A DNA stretch of 64,000 bases from CBDUEF01 sp018063485 (GTDB lineage Bacteria > Pseudomonadota > Alphaproteobacteria > Rhodobacterales > Rhodobacteraceae), in assembly GCA_037045435.1 (NCBI GenBank), contig JBAOID010000018.1, positions 1 to 64,000 of the forward strand, read 5' to 3'. A program made the position numbers and the translations under genes. The notes beneath the pieces were generated by a model, which was not told where the DNA came from, searched no databases, and saw only the letters and a list, made by a program, of their open reading frames with translations. Of the stretch, positions 25,459-35,292 are shown piece after piece (within the stretch, counting starts at the first letter, position 1; every line of letters starts with the position of its first letter).

Positions 25459-27195
25459 CTATTCCCAGCAAGATACCAGAACGGTCATCCCCAAAGCCGC
25501 CGCATTCAGGGCGTCCGGGGTGGCCCTTTCGGTCTGAACAAACTCTTTGGCCACAATTCCCTGATCAGCCAAGAATGCCGCGATTGCTTGCCCTGAGGCC
25601 GCGAATTCCACCCCTGCCGGCAGCTTGCGGTCGGCGTCGGTCACCCGGGGCAACAACATCCCGATCACGGAGGCCGAGGCATCCAGAACCGGCCCGCCCG
25701 CATCGCCTGCCAGCACCGGAATCTCCAGTCGTTTGAGATCGACCTCGCCATTCAGCCCCGCCGAATCCTCCAGCGTGCCAAAGGTCAAGACCGGGGCGGG
25801 CAGTTTGCCCTCATAGGAATAACCCGCGACCGATACCTCGGCCCCGATCCGCTCGGCACCGCTTTGGAACATGGCGACTGCAGGTGGGGCCACCGCGACC
25901 GAAGGCAGCAGCAATGCCAGACCCGCCTGCACAGCCTTGACCGAAACCGGGGTTCCGCCCTCCAGCGTGACCTTGCCGCAGGAAGCCACCGCCTCGGAAG
26001 TGGTCAAGACCGCGCCGGCCTGATCCACAAAGAAGCCCGAGCGCGACAGCTTGGGCTTGCGCACCTCAAGCCCCGCAAGCAGCCCCGTCTTGGTCGCCGC
26101 GTCCAAAGGCACCAGCCCCGGATGCAGCGCCTTGTCGCCCGCGGCCCGGAAAGATGCCTTCAGCACCGGCAATATCCGCTCCATCCGCGCCGCATCTTCG
26201 GGTTTCCAGACCACCAGAAAGCCCTTGACCGCCCCCTTGGCCGCCTCGGCATAGGCATAGCTTTGCACCGTGTCGCTTTGCGCCGATATGGTGAAAGACT
26301 TCTCGCCTTTGCTCCGCTCCCCCTGATGTGGCACCACCGCAAGGGTTTGCAACACGTCATACAGCCCCGACAGCGCCGCCGCATCGCCCGGTTGCGAAAT
26401 CAGGATCACCCGCAGGCCAGAGCTGTTCTTTTCAGCGAAATGCACGAAAGGTGGCTCGTAATGATCGAAAGACACCAAAGCCAGCGGCAGGGTGATCTCA
26501 ATCCCCGACTCGGCCTCGATTACGGTATCAAAGCCGAACTCGGCCTTGTCTGCTGCGGCATTGGCAACCAAGGTCGCGCGTTGGCGGCTGGTCAGGATGC
26601 CGGTTGCCTCCATCCCGTTGGCCTCTTGCCAAGCGGCCATGGAGTTGCGGGTGCCGGGGCCAATAGCGCCATCAAGCGCCGAGGCATAAAATCCATACCA
26701 TGCCAGCGCGGCCTGCAAGGCGATTCGGTCATCCCGGCTTAGGGCTGCTTCGCTCCGCCTGGCTTCGGCCGGGGTTTCATCCAGATCAACCACGGGTTCT
26801 GCGACTGGTTCCGGCACGAGTTCGGCTTCTGCCTGCGCCTGCGGGACAACTGCAATCTCAGGCAAAACGGCGCCTGCTTCGGGCCAAAACTGCTCGCGAT
26901 GATCTGAACCGTCTGTGATATAGCTGTCTTGCGGGATCATTTGGGCGCGTTTGAGATCATTCAACCGCCCGGCCGCCGCCGCAGGGCTTTGCGGCCCCAA
27001 AACCACCGCGTACCAGCCAGATCTGATCTTGAAGCCAACTGCGTCGGGAAAAAGAGAAGCATAGGCGCGGGCGCGATCCTGTGCCTTGGCCAGGCTGGGC
27101 TGGGCCTCAACCTGCAACCAGGCCTGATCTTGCGCCCAAATCGGCCCGATTGCCAAAGACCACAGCAGCGCCGCACACAATACCACCAATCTCAT
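25459..27195 (-). CDS. Exported SPOR / peptidoglycan-binding / trypsin-like protein lacking catalytic residues
   Basis: A 578-residue secreted protein with a signal peptide (MRLVVLCAALLWSLAIGPIWA). It then has a SPOR-like N-terminal segment (about 25-100), a peptidoglycan-binding type 1 domain (about 150-212, LAWYGFYASALDGAIGPGTR) and a C-terminal trypsin-like fold (about 385-578). The position of the catalytic histidine reads LTTSEAV instead of LTNAHVV, and the active-site motif reads GDAGGPV (residues 497-503) instead of GDSGGPV. The fold is kept but peptidase activity is unlikely, so a structural or binding role at the cell wall is inferred. The start at 27195 is fixed by the signal peptide. 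Confidence 0.85.
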   Translation of the reverse strand: MRLVVLCAALLWSLAIGPIWAQDQAWLQVEAQPSLAKAQDRARAYASLFPDAVGFKIRSGWYAVVLGPQSPAAAAGRLNDLKRAQMIPQDSYITDGSDHREQFWPEAGAVLPEIAVVPQAQAEAELVPEPVAEPVVDLDETPAEARRSEAALSRDDRIALQAALAWYGFYASALDGAIGPGTRNSMAAWQEANGMEATGILTSRQRATLVANAAADKAEFGFDTVIEAESGIEITLPLALVSFDHYEPPFVHFAEKNSSGLRVILISQPGDAAALSGLYDVLQTLAVVPHQGERSKGEKSFTISAQSDTVQSYAYAEAAKGAVKGFLVVWKPEDAARMERILPVLKASFRAAGDKALHPGLVPLDAATKTGLLAGLEVRKPKLSRSGFFVDQAGAVLTTSEAVASCGKVTLEGGTPVSVKAVQAGLALLLPSVAVAPPAVAMFQSGAERIGAEVSVAGYSYEGKLPAPVLTFGTLEDSAGLNGEVDLKRLEIPVLAGDAGGPVLDASASVIGMLLPRVTDADRKLPAGVEFAASGQAIAAFLADQGIVAKEFVQTERATPDALNAAALGMTVLVSCWE

Positions 27196-27355
27196 TCTCA
27201 ACCCAACCTGTCTTGCGCGCCGCTGGGACGCAAATTTCCGCGAACCTAACAGACGCCGCGCCCGATGCACATGCTTTTGCACGCTGACCCGGTGCTCTGC
27301 ATTGACCCTTGCTCGCCTCTTGCCTATGGAAAGGCTGCATTTCAAGAGGTCTGCC

Positions 27356-28282
27356 ATGCTGGACGCCGCCAAAGCCCCGCAAAGTTTTCAGGAAATCATC
27401 CTGAGGTTGCAAAACTACTGGGCGTCCAAGGGCTGCGCGATCTTGCAGCCCTATGACATGGAGGTGGGCGCTGGCACCTTTCACCCCGCAACCACCCTGC
27501 GTAGCCTCGGCGCGCGCCCTTGGGCGGCGGCCTATGTGCAACCTTCGCGCCGCCCGACCGATGGGCGCTATGGTGAAAACCCCAACCGCTTGCAGCACTA
27601 TTACCAATATCAGGTCATCATCAAACCCTCGCCGCCCGATCTGCAAGACCTCTACCTTGGCTCGCTTGCCGCCATCGGTATTGATGCCAGCCTGCACGAC
27701 ATCCGCTTTGTCGAGGATGATTGGGAATCGCCAACCCTCGGCGCCTGGGGACTGGGCTGGGAGATCTGGTGCGACGGTATGGAAGTATCGCAGTTCACCT
27801 ATTTCCAGCAGGTCGGCGGCCATGATTGCAAACCGGTTTCGGGCGAGCTTACCTATGGTCTTGAACGGCTTGCGATGTATGTTTTGGGTGTCGATCACGT
27901 CATGGACATGCCGTTCAACGATCCCGCCTCGGCTATCGCGCTGACCTATGGCGATATTTTCCGCCAAACCGAGGAAGAATACTCCCGTCACAACTTCGAC
28001 GGTGCTGATACGGAACAACTGTTCCAGCACTTCAAAGATGCCGAGGCCGAATGCGAACGCCTGCTGGATTTCCCGGCGCTTGATCCCAAATCGGGCAAGA
28101 CCATCATCATGGCCCATCCCGCCTATGATCAAACCATCAAGGCCAGCCATCTTTTCAACCTGCTCGATGCGCGCGGGGTGATTTCGGTGACCGAGCGCCA
28201 GGCCTATATCGGCCGCGTTCGCGCGCTGGCCAAGAAATGCGCCGATGCGTTCCGGCAAACACCAGCGGGGGCGGATCAGTGA
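27356..28282 (+). CDS. glyQ: Glycyl-tRNA synthetase alpha subunit
   Basis: The catalytic alpha subunit of the tetrameric bacterial glycyl-tRNA synthetase. The 308-residue protein shows SFQEIILRLQNYWASKGCAI, QPYDMEVGAGTFHPATTLR, YVQPSRRPTDGRYGENPNRLQHYYQYQVI and the motif 3 region GELTYGLERLAMYV. The ATG at 27356 follows AAGAGG. An in-frame ATG at 27326 is less likely. It is followed by the DUF6446-like gene and glyS in one operon. Confidence 0.96.
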   Translation: MLDAAKAPQSFQEIILRLQNYWASKGCAILQPYDMEVGAGTFHPATTLRSLGARPWAAAYVQPSRRPTDGRYGENPNRLQHYYQYQVIIKPSPPDLQDLYLGSLAAIGIDASLHDIRFVEDDWESPTLGAWGLGWEIWCDGMEVSQFTYFQQVGGHDCKPVSGELTYGLERLAMYVLGVDHVMDMPFNDPASAIALTYGDIFRQTEEEYSRHNFDGADTEQLFQHFKDAEAECERLLDFPALDPKSGKTIIMAHPAYDQTIKASHLFNLLDARGVISVTERQAYIGRVRALAKKCADAFRQTPAGADQ

Positions 28283-28752
28283 ATGGTAAAATCGTCGGAG
28301 GCTTCATCGTGATCAGCGCTTTGCTCGCCGGGGCCACGATCTATTGGCTACAGGAATACGCCTTTTACACGCCCATCGCCTTCACTCGCGCAAACCAGAT
28401 CGAACTCACCCTGATCGAAACCGGCCTGCCCGAGCCGATTCTGGCCGAGAATGTCACCGGCGTGAACGCTGACAGCTCACCCATCCGCTTTCGTGCCTGT
28501 TTCACCACGCCGCAAAGCATGGCGATGCTGACCGAAACCTACAAAATCTACGAAGGCGCGCAGCCCTTGAACGCCCCGTCGTGGTTTCCATGCTTTGACG
28601 CCGGGAAAATCGGTGATGCGCTGGAATCGGGCGAGGCGGTGGCCTTCCTGTCTCAGGCCAATATCGCCCCCGATGTCGATCGCGTGGTCGCGATCTTTCC
28701 CGATGGCCGGGCCTTCGCCTGGCAGCAATTCCACCCCGGCGCGGGAGAATAA
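28279..28752 (+). CDS. DUF6446-like membrane-anchored protein
   Basis: A 157-residue protein with one N-terminal membrane anchor (KIVGGFIVISALLAGATIYWL) and an exported domain with two cysteines (FRACFTTPQ and WFPCFDAGK). It is regularly found between glyQ and glyS in Rhodobacteraceae and resembles the uncharacterised DUF6446 family. The GTG at 28279 overlaps the glyQ stop (GTGA), which fits translational coupling. The longer open frame upstream lies within glyQ. Function unknown. Confidence 0.75.
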   Translation: MNGKIVGGFIVISALLAGATIYWLQEYAFYTPIAFTRANQIELTLIETGLPEPILAENVTGVNADSSPIRFRACFTTPQSMAMLTETYKIYEGAQPLNAPSWFPCFDAGKIGDALESGEAVAFLSQANIAPDVDRVVAIFPDGRAFAWQQFHPGAGE

Positions 28753-28754
28753 TC

Positions 28755-31042
28755 ATGGCCGATCTTCTTATCGAATTGTTTTCCGAGGAAATCCCCGCCC
28801 GGATGCAGGCCCGCGCGCGGGAGGATCTGAAAGCTCTCGTAACCAACGGCTTGGTTGAGGCGGGGCTTACCTATGCCTCGGCTGGTGCGTTTTCCACGCC
28901 CCGCCGCCTTACGCTGTCGATAGACGGGTTAAGCGCCGAAAGCCGCGCCGTGCGTGAAGAGCGCAAAGGCCCAAGTGCTGCCGCCCCACAAGCCGCCATC
29001 GAGGGCTTCTTGCGCTCCACGGGCCTCGCGCTCGATCAACTTGAACGCCGCGCCGACAAAAAGGGCGAAACGCTTTACGCCGTGATCGAAAAGCCCGGTC
29101 GTGCGGCACCTGTGATCATCGCCGAGGTGCTGGAGGCCACTATCCGCGCCTTCCCTTGGCCGAAATCCATGCGCTGGGGCAACGGCTCGCTGCGCTGGGT
29201 GCGCCCGCTGCATTCGATCCTCTGCCTGCTCTCGGACGAGTCCGGCAACTCTGTGGTCCCCCTCAGCATCGACGGCATCACCGCAGGCAACGCCACCAAA
29301 GGCCACCGCTTCCTGTCGCAAGGCAGCTTCACCGTCACCGGCTTTGACGATTACGCGGCGAAGCTCAAACGCGCCCATGTCATGCTGGACACGTCCGAAC
29401 GTGAGGCGGCGATCCTTCAGGCGGCGCAAAACCTCACCTTTGCTGCCGGAATGGAACTGGTTCCCGACGACAGGCTGCTGGCCGAAGTCGCCGGGCTGGT
29501 CGAATGGCCCGTGCCGCTGATGGGCCGGATAGACCCCGCCTTCCTTGGCCTGCCGCCCGAGGTGCTGCAAACCTCGATGCGCGAGCATCAGAAATTCTTT
29601 TCGGTAAGAAACCCCAAGACCGACCGGATCGAAGGCTTTGTCACCGTCGCCAATACCGAGACCGCCGACCATGGCGCAACAATCCTTGCGGGCAACCAGA
29701 AGGTGCTGTCGGCGCGGCTGTCGGATGCGAAATTCTTCTATGAAAACGACCTGCGCGTGGCCAAGGCGGGCATGGGCGAATGGCTGGAGGGCCTGAAATC
29801 CGTCACCTTCCACAACAAACTCGGGTCGCAAGCCGACCGCATCGCCCGCATCGCGGCGCTGGCGCGTGAAATCGCCCCCTTGGTCGGCGCCGACCCCGAC
29901 CTGGCCGAGCAAGCCGCCAAGCTCGCCAAAGCCGACCTGCGCTCCGCCATGGTCGGCGAATTCCCCGAACTCCAAGGCCTGATGGGCATGTACTACGCCC
30001 GCGCAGCTGGCCTGCCCGAAGCCGTGGCGCTGGCCGCCCGCGACCACTACTCCCCGCTCGGCCCCACCGACACCGTGCCCACCGAGCCCGGTTTCGGTCG
30101 CCGTGGCGCTGGCCGACAAGATCGACACCCTGACCGGCTTCTGGGCGATTGACGAGAAGCCCACGGGGGCAAAGACCCGTTCGCACTGCGCCGCGCCGCG
30201 CTGGGGGTTATTCGATTGGTGTTGGGGAATGGGGTGCGCGGCAGAGTCTCTATCGAATTCGATCTACGTGCGGCGAACGACGCTATCATTTCTGGTATGC
30301 AATATATCCGTGATGCATCGTCGATGAGCGCAGTCGAAATTGAACAGTGCGAAGACGTGCGGCTCAAAAGCATTTGCCTATACATGGCCTATTGGATCAG
30401 ATCGAAACACTGGACGCCTTGTTTGTGAGTTTGGACGGACGCGAGTTTCTGGAGAGTTGCTTGCACATCGAGTTATGGCGGACTGATTAAGCTCGGGCAT
30501 AGCTGTCAGAGTCTGGCACCTAGCCTCTCCTTCTTCCACGACCGCCTGAAAGTCTACCTCAAAGACCAAGGCATCCGCCATGACGTCATCGACGCCTGCC
30601 TTGCCATGCCCGGCAATGATGACCTCACCCTGCTGGTCAACCGCGCCAAGGCCCTGGCGCGCCTTCCTGAAAACCGAAGACGGCCCGAACCTGCTGCAAG
30701 GCTTCAAACGCGCCAATACCATCCTGACTCAGGCGGAAACCAAGGATGGCGTCGAATACTCCTATCGGCGCCGATCCGAAATTTGCCGAGACCGACGAAG
30801 AACGCGCGCTGTTTGCCGCCCTTGATGCCGCAGAATCCACCATCACCCCCGCGATGAAGGCGGAAGATTTCGCCTCCGCAATGGAGGCGATGGCAAACTT
30901 GCGCGCGCCAATCGACGCCTTCTTCACCGCCGTTCAGGTCAACTCCGACAACGAAATCATCCGCCGCAACCGCCTGAACCTGCTGCACCGCATCCGCGCC
31001 ATCTGCTCGGGCGTGGCCGATCTGACCAAACTCGACGGCTGA
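28755..31042 (+). CDS. glyS: Glycyl-tRNA synthetase beta subunit, interrupted by several frame breaks
   Basis: The beta subunit carries the tRNA-recognition and HD-like domains. The first 440 residues read cleanly (MADLLIELFSEEIPARMQ, FPWPKSMRWGNGSLRWVRPL, EFPELQGLMGMYYAR). The frame then breaks near 30090 (extra G) and near 30165-30169 (one G missing), passes through an atypical stretch at about 30240-30500, and breaks again at 30660 and 30766 (extra C each). The C-terminal part LSFFHDRLKVYLKDQG, LLVNRAKAL, DGPNLLQGFKRANTILTQAE and NRLNLLHRIRAICSGVADL is recognisable throughout. The gene is essential, so most breaks are probably sequence errors. The inner stretch may be real foreign DNA or a misassembly. 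Confidence 0.85.
30240..30510 (+). other. Atypical stretch inside glyS
   Basis: About half of bases 30241-30480 are G or C by my count (118 of 240), clearly lower than flanking glyS. Two frames read protein-like text (SIEFDLRAANDAIISGMQ, then LDQIETLDALFVSLDGREF) with a frame change between them and a stop in each. I recognise no GlyS motif in it. It could be a lineage-specific GlyS insertion with errors, an inserted fragment, or a misjoin. Confidence 0.5.
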
Positions 31043-31219
31043 CGCAGCGTAACCGACCCAAGGCACGGGCGGCGCGAGCGCTCTTCCATCGGGGGGCCTT
31101 TGCGCCGAACCGTCAATGTGCCCATCCTTTGCGCAGAAAGCCACTGCCGGAAATCGGGCATGGCAAGGCGCGCGTTTGTGGCTATGATCGGCAAGGGCGG
31201 GGCAAGGGCCGGAAAATTT

Positions 31220-32014
31220 ATGCATCTGGATGTGGTGGATCTGCGCAGTTTTTACTATCGCACCCGGCTTGGGCGGGTGGCGCAGCGGGCCATCCGCGAT
31301 CAGTTGGTGGCGCTGTTTCCACCGGCGCCGGGCCAGACGGTGGTGGGCTTTGGCTTTGCCGTACCGCTGTTGCGGCCCTATCTGGCAGATGCCGCGCGGG
31401 TGATCGGCCTGATGCCGGGGCCGCAAGGCGTGATGGCCTGGCCTGCCGGAATGCCCAATGTTTCGGTGCTGTGTGACGAGACGCTGTGGCCGATTGCCAC
31501 CGGGTCGGTGGACCGGCTGGTGTTGATGCATGGGTTGGAAACCTCGGACAATCCGGGGGCTGTGCTGGAAGAGGCGCTGCGGGTGCTGGCTCCGGGCGGG
31601 CGGGTGTTGTTTGTGGTGCCCAACCGCGCCGGGCTATGGGCGCGCCGCGATGGCACCCCGTTCGGCCATGGTCGCCCCTATAGCGGTGGCCAGCTTGAGG
31701 CGCAGATCAAGGGCTATGGCTTTACGCCCGAGCGCAGCATGACATTGCTGTTTGCGCCACCGTCAGAGGGGAGATTCTGGCTGAAAACCTCGAATTTCTG
31801 GGAGGGATTCGGGCGGGCCCTGCCCTGGTTGGCCGGAGGGGTGTTGATGGTGGAGGCCACCAAGCAGGTTTACGCGCCCACGCGCGGCGGATTGGGGGCC
31901 AAGGTGCGCCGCCCGCTGCGGGTGCTGGAGGGCGTGGGGGCAGCAGTGCCCACGGCGCGCGAACAGGCTGTCGTAGGGGCCGGGTCAAAGCCGCAGAGTC
32001 GCAAGGGGCGTTGA
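31220..32014 (+). CDS. Methyltransferase-domain protein
   Basis: A 264-residue protein of the class I SAM-methyltransferase fold (Methyltransf_11-like). The part around residues 45-60 (GQTVVGFGFAVPLLRPYL) is a degenerate glycine motif I, VDRLVLMHGLETSDNPGAVLEEALRVLAPGGRVLFVVPN is the motif IV-VI region, and the C-terminus is basic. Motif I lacks the usual GxGxG, so SAM binding is less certain. The ATG at 31220 gives MHLDVVDLRSFYYRT, the expected N-terminus; upstream codons in frame are probably not used. It lies between glyS and the ATP synthase operon. Confidence 0.8.
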   Translation: MHLDVVDLRSFYYRTRLGRVAQRAIRDQLVALFPPAPGQTVVGFGFAVPLLRPYLADAARVIGLMPGPQGVMAWPAGMPNVSVLCDETLWPIATGSVDRLVLMHGLETSDNPGAVLEEALRVLAPGGRVLFVVPNRAGLWARRDGTPFGHGRPYSGGQLEAQIKGYGFTPERSMTLLFAPPSEGRFWLKTSNFWEGFGRALPWLAGGVLMVEATKQVYAPTRGGLGAKVRRPLRVLEGVGAAVPTAREQAVVGAGSKPQSRKGR

Positions 32015-32142
32015 TTGTTTCCAAGGCAACTCCAATCAATGCAGCATGGGCTTTGACCGGGCCTTTCAAGGGATTCTGCCCCGCAACTTCGGGATCGGCG
32101 GCAAGAGATGCCTTTTGTCGCACACGATCGCGTGAAAATTCC

Positions 32143-32172
32143 CCACCCTACCCGGTTGCGGGGTGGCTTTTT
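32143..32172 (+). terminator. Rho-independent terminator upstream of the ATP synthase operon
   Basis: CCACCC (32143-32148) pairs with GGGTGG (32161-32166), followed by C and TTTTT. It separates the methyltransferase gene from atpH. The remaining 105 bases before atpH must hold the operon promoter, which I could not place convincingly. Confidence 0.6.
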
Positions 32173-32282
32173 CCCTGCTAGAGACGCCCGAAATCGAAAG
32201 ACGCATGCCCCTTTGGATGCGCCGCAAAAGGGTTGTTGCCCAAAGCGGTTAACGAATGGGCCTAGACCGCGGAAGGGATGAC

Positions 32283-32844
32283 GTGTCCGAAATCAGCCTC
32301 GATGTCCTTGAGCATTGCCTCGCGCTACGCGCAGGCCTTGTTTGAGATCGCCAAAGACGACAATGACCTCAAGGCACTTGAGGCCGATGCCGATGCGCTG
32401 GGCGCGGCGCTTGCCGCCAGTCCGGACCTGGCCGCCATGATCGCCTCGCCGGTGATCGGGCGCGATGAACAGGCGGCAGCGATGGCTGCGGTTGCCAAGA
32501 AGATGGGTGTATCGGCGATGACGGCGAACACCATGGCGCTGATGGCCAGCAAGCGGCGCTTGTTTGTGCTGCCGCAACTGGTGGCCAATCTGAAAGCGCG
32601 GATTGCCGAAGAAAAGGGCGAGATGACGGCGGAAGTGGCTTCGGCCGCAAGACTGTCGGCGGCTCAGGCCAAGAAACTTGCGGCCACGCTGAAAGCCAGC
32701 GTTGGCAAAGAGATTATTTTGAACACCACCGTTGATAAATCACTCATCGGCGGCCTTGTCGTGAAACTTGGGTCGGTCATGATCGACACTTCGGTGAAAT
32801 CCAAGCTGGCGGCGCTCCAGAATGCAATGAAAGAGGTTGGGTGA
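32283..32844 (+). CDS. atpH: ATP synthase F1 delta subunit (frame break in the first codons)
   Basis: The delta subunit links the F1 head to the peripheral stalk. SIASRYAQALFEIAKDD, the central helices and the C-terminal VDKSLIGGLVVKLGSVMIDTSVKSKL are characteristic. GGAAGG (32271-32276) is ideally placed for a GTG at 32283. Reading from it, removal of one A from AAA at 32290-32292 gives MSESASMSLSIASRY and a 186-residue protein, the usual family length. Without that correction the frame opens at the ATG at 32278, which lies too close to the ribosome binding site, or at 32302. First gene of atpHAGDC. Confidence 0.93.
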
Positions 32845-34382
32845 TGGGAATCCAAGCGGCTGAGATCTCTGCGATCCTTAAGGACCAGATCAAGAATTTC
32901 GGTAAGGATGCAGAAGTGGCCGAAGTGGGCCGGGTTCTGTCGGTTGGCGACGGGATCGCCCGCGTTCACGGGCTGGACAATGTTCAGGCCGGTGAGATGG
33001 TGGAATTCCCCGGCGGTATCCGCGGGATGGCCTTGAACCTTGAAGTTGATAACGTCGGTATCGTTATTTTCGGTTCGGACCAGGACATCAAGGAAGGTGA
33101 CGTGGTCAAGCGCACCAAGTCCATCGTGGACGTGCCTGCGGGTAACGCGCTGCTGGGCCGTGTTGTGGACGGTCTGGGCAACCCGATCGACGGCAAAGGC
33201 CCGATTGCGGCAACAGAGCGTCGTGTGGCCGACCAAAAGGCCCCCGGCATCATCCCGCGCAAATCGGTGCATGAGCCGATGGCAACCGGATTGAAGGCCG
33301 TTGACGCGATGATCCCGGTTGGCCGTGGCCAGCGCGAGTTGATCATCGGTGACCGTCAGACCGGCAAAACCGCCGTGGCTTTGGACACCATTCTGAACCA
33401 GAAGTCCTATAACCTGGCCGCTGGTGACGACGAGTCAAAGAAACTTTACTGCATCTATGTTGCTATCGGCCAAAAGCGTTCGACCGTGGCACAGTTGGTG
33501 AAGAAGCTGGAAGAAACCGGCGCGATCGACTACACCATCGTGGTGGCGGCAACCGCATCCGACCCCGCGCCGATGCAGTTTCTGGCCCCCTATGCCGCGA
33601 CCGCAATGGCCGAGTTTTTCCGCGACAACGGCCGCCATGCGCTGATCGTTTATGATGATCTTTCCAAGCAGGCCGTGGCCTACCGTCAGATGTCGCTGTT
33701 GCTGCGCCGTCCGCCGGGCCGTGAAGCCTATCCGGGCGACGTGTTCTATCTGCACTCTCGCTTGCTGGAACGCTCATCCAAGCTGAACGAAGATTTCGGT
33801 TCGGGCTCACTGACCGCTTTGCCGATCATTGAAACCCAAGGCGGCGACGTGTCGGCGTTTATTCCGACGAACGTGATCTCGATCACCGACGGGCAGATCT
33901 TCCTTGAAACGGAATTGTTCTATCAAGGCGTGCGTCCGGCTGTGAACACCGGTCTGTCGGTGTCGCGGGTTGGTTCGTCTGCTCAGACCAATGCGATGAA
34001 ATCGGTGGCTGGCAAGGTGAAGCTGGAGCTGGCGCAATACCGCGAGATGGCGGCTTTCGCTCAGTTCGGCTCTGATCTTGATGCCTCGACCCAGGCCTTG
34101 CTGAACCGTGGGGCGCGTCTGACCGAGTTGATGAAGCAGGCGCAATATTCACCGCTGACCAATGCGGAAATCGTCTGCGTGATCTTCGCCGGCACCAACG
34201 GCTATCTTGACAAGATCTCGGTGAAGGATGTGGGCCGGTTTGAAGCCGATCTGCTTCGCCACCTGCGCTCCAAAGGCAAAGCCTTGCTGGAAGACATCAC
34301 CATGAAAGACCGGAAAGTTTCAGGCGATCTGGAGAAAGCCATGCGTGCAGAACTTGACGCTTTTGCGAAAGACTTCGCCTGA
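32844..34382 (+). CDS. atpA: ATP synthase F1 alpha subunit
   Basis: The non-catalytic nucleotide-binding alpha subunit of F1. The 512-residue protein has the family N-terminus MGIQAAEISAILKDQIKNFG, the P-loop GDRQTGKTAVALDTILNQ, DDLSKQAVAYRQMSLLLRRPPGREAYPGDVFYLHSRLLERS, and the signature ALPIIETQGGDVSAFIPTNVISITDGQIF. The ATG at 32844 overlaps the atpH stop (TGATG), and a GTG one codon earlier is a possible alternative. The spacing fits translational coupling within the operon. Confidence 0.97.
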   Translation: MGIQAAEISAILKDQIKNFGKDAEVAEVGRVLSVGDGIARVHGLDNVQAGEMVEFPGGIRGMALNLEVDNVGIVIFGSDQDIKEGDVVKRTKSIVDVPAGNALLGRVVDGLGNPIDGKGPIAATERRVADQKAPGIIPRKSVHEPMATGLKAVDAMIPVGRGQRELIIGDRQTGKTAVALDTILNQKSYNLAAGDDESKKLYCIYVAIGQKRSTVAQLVKKLEETGAIDYTIVVAATASDPAPMQFLAPYAATAMAEFFRDNGRHALIVYDDLSKQAVAYRQMSLLLRRPPGREAYPGDVFYLHSRLLERSSKLNEDFGSGSLTALPIIETQGGDVSAFIPTNVISITDGQIFLETELFYQGVRPAVNTGLSVSRVGSSAQTNAMKSVAGKVKLELAQYREMAAFAQFGSDLDASTQALLNRGARLTELMKQAQYSPLTNAEIVCVIFAGTNGYLDKISVKDVGRFEADLLRHLRSKGKALLEDITMKDRKVSGDLEKAMRAELDAFAKDFA

Positions 34383-34405
34383 GGGCGGGGCAGGGGAGAT
34401 AATCT

Positions 34406-35275
34406 ATGCCCAGCCTTAAGGACTTAAAAAACCGCATTGGCAGCGTGAAAAACACGCGCAAGATCACCAAGGCGATGCAGATGGTCGCCGCAGCAAAACT
34501 GCGCCGCGCCCAGGATGCTGCCGTCGCCGCCCGGCCCTATGCCGAGCGGATGGCGGCGGTGATGGGTGGCCTTGCTGCCGGCGTTGGCCAATCGGCGGCA
34601 GCGCCTGTTCTTCTGCGCGGCACCGGCAATGACAAAGTGCATCTGCTGGTCGTGTTGACTGGCGAGCGCGGGCTTTGCGGCGGTTTCAACTCGTCTATCG
34701 TGCGGCTGGCCCGTGCGCGGGCGAATGAGCTGTTGATGCAGGGAAAAACGCTGCAAATTCTGACCGTTGGCAAAAAAGGCCGCGAGCAGTTGAAGCGCGA
34801 TTTCTCGGCCTACTTCGTTGGCCACGTCGATCTGTCGGAAGTCAAGCGCGTCGCCTATACCAATGCTCAAAGCATCGCCCGCGATCTGCTGGCCCGCTAT
34901 GAGGCGGGTGAGTGTGATGTGGTCACGATTTTCTTCAACCGCTTTGAATCGGTGATTTCACAGGTGCCGACGATGCAGCAGGTGATCCCTGCGGTGTTCG
35001 AGGCTGTGGATGCAGCACCCGCGCTTTACGATTATGAGCCAAGCGAAGAGGCCATCCTGGCTGATCTGTTGCCGCGCGCATTGGCCACGCAAGTGTTCAC
35101 CGCGCTGTTGGAAAACGGCGCATCCGAACAAGGCGCGCGGACATCAGCGATGGACAACGCCACCCGCAACGCGGGCGACATGATCAACAAGCTGACCATC
35201 CAATACAACCGCTCGCGGCAAGCCGCGATCACCAAAGAGCTTATCGAAATCATTTCGGGCGCTGAGGCGCTCTGA
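34406..35275 (+). CDS. atpG: ATP synthase F1 gamma subunit
   Basis: The rotary shaft of F1, 289 residues. The N-terminal helix MPSLKDLKNRIGSVKNTRKITKAMQMVAAAKLRRAQ and the C-terminal helix SAMDNATRNAGDMINKLTIQYNRSRQAAITKELIEIISGAEAL are nearly invariant across alphaproteobacteria, and LTGERGLCGGFNSSI sits between. It follows atpA by 23 bases with GGGGAGA as ribosome binding site. Confidence 0.97.
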   Translation: MPSLKDLKNRIGSVKNTRKITKAMQMVAAAKLRRAQDAAVAARPYAERMAAVMGGLAAGVGQSAAAPVLLRGTGNDKVHLLVVLTGERGLCGGFNSSIVRLARARANELLMQGKTLQILTVGKKGREQLKRDFSAYFVGHVDLSEVKRVAYTNAQSIARDLLARYEAGECDVVTIFFNRFESVISQVPTMQQVIPAVFEAVDAAPALYDYEPSEEAILADLLPRALATQVFTALLENGASEQGARTSAMDNATRNAGDMINKLTIQYNRSRQAAITKELIEIISGAEAL

Positions 35276-35292
35276 GGAACCGGAGAAACGAC

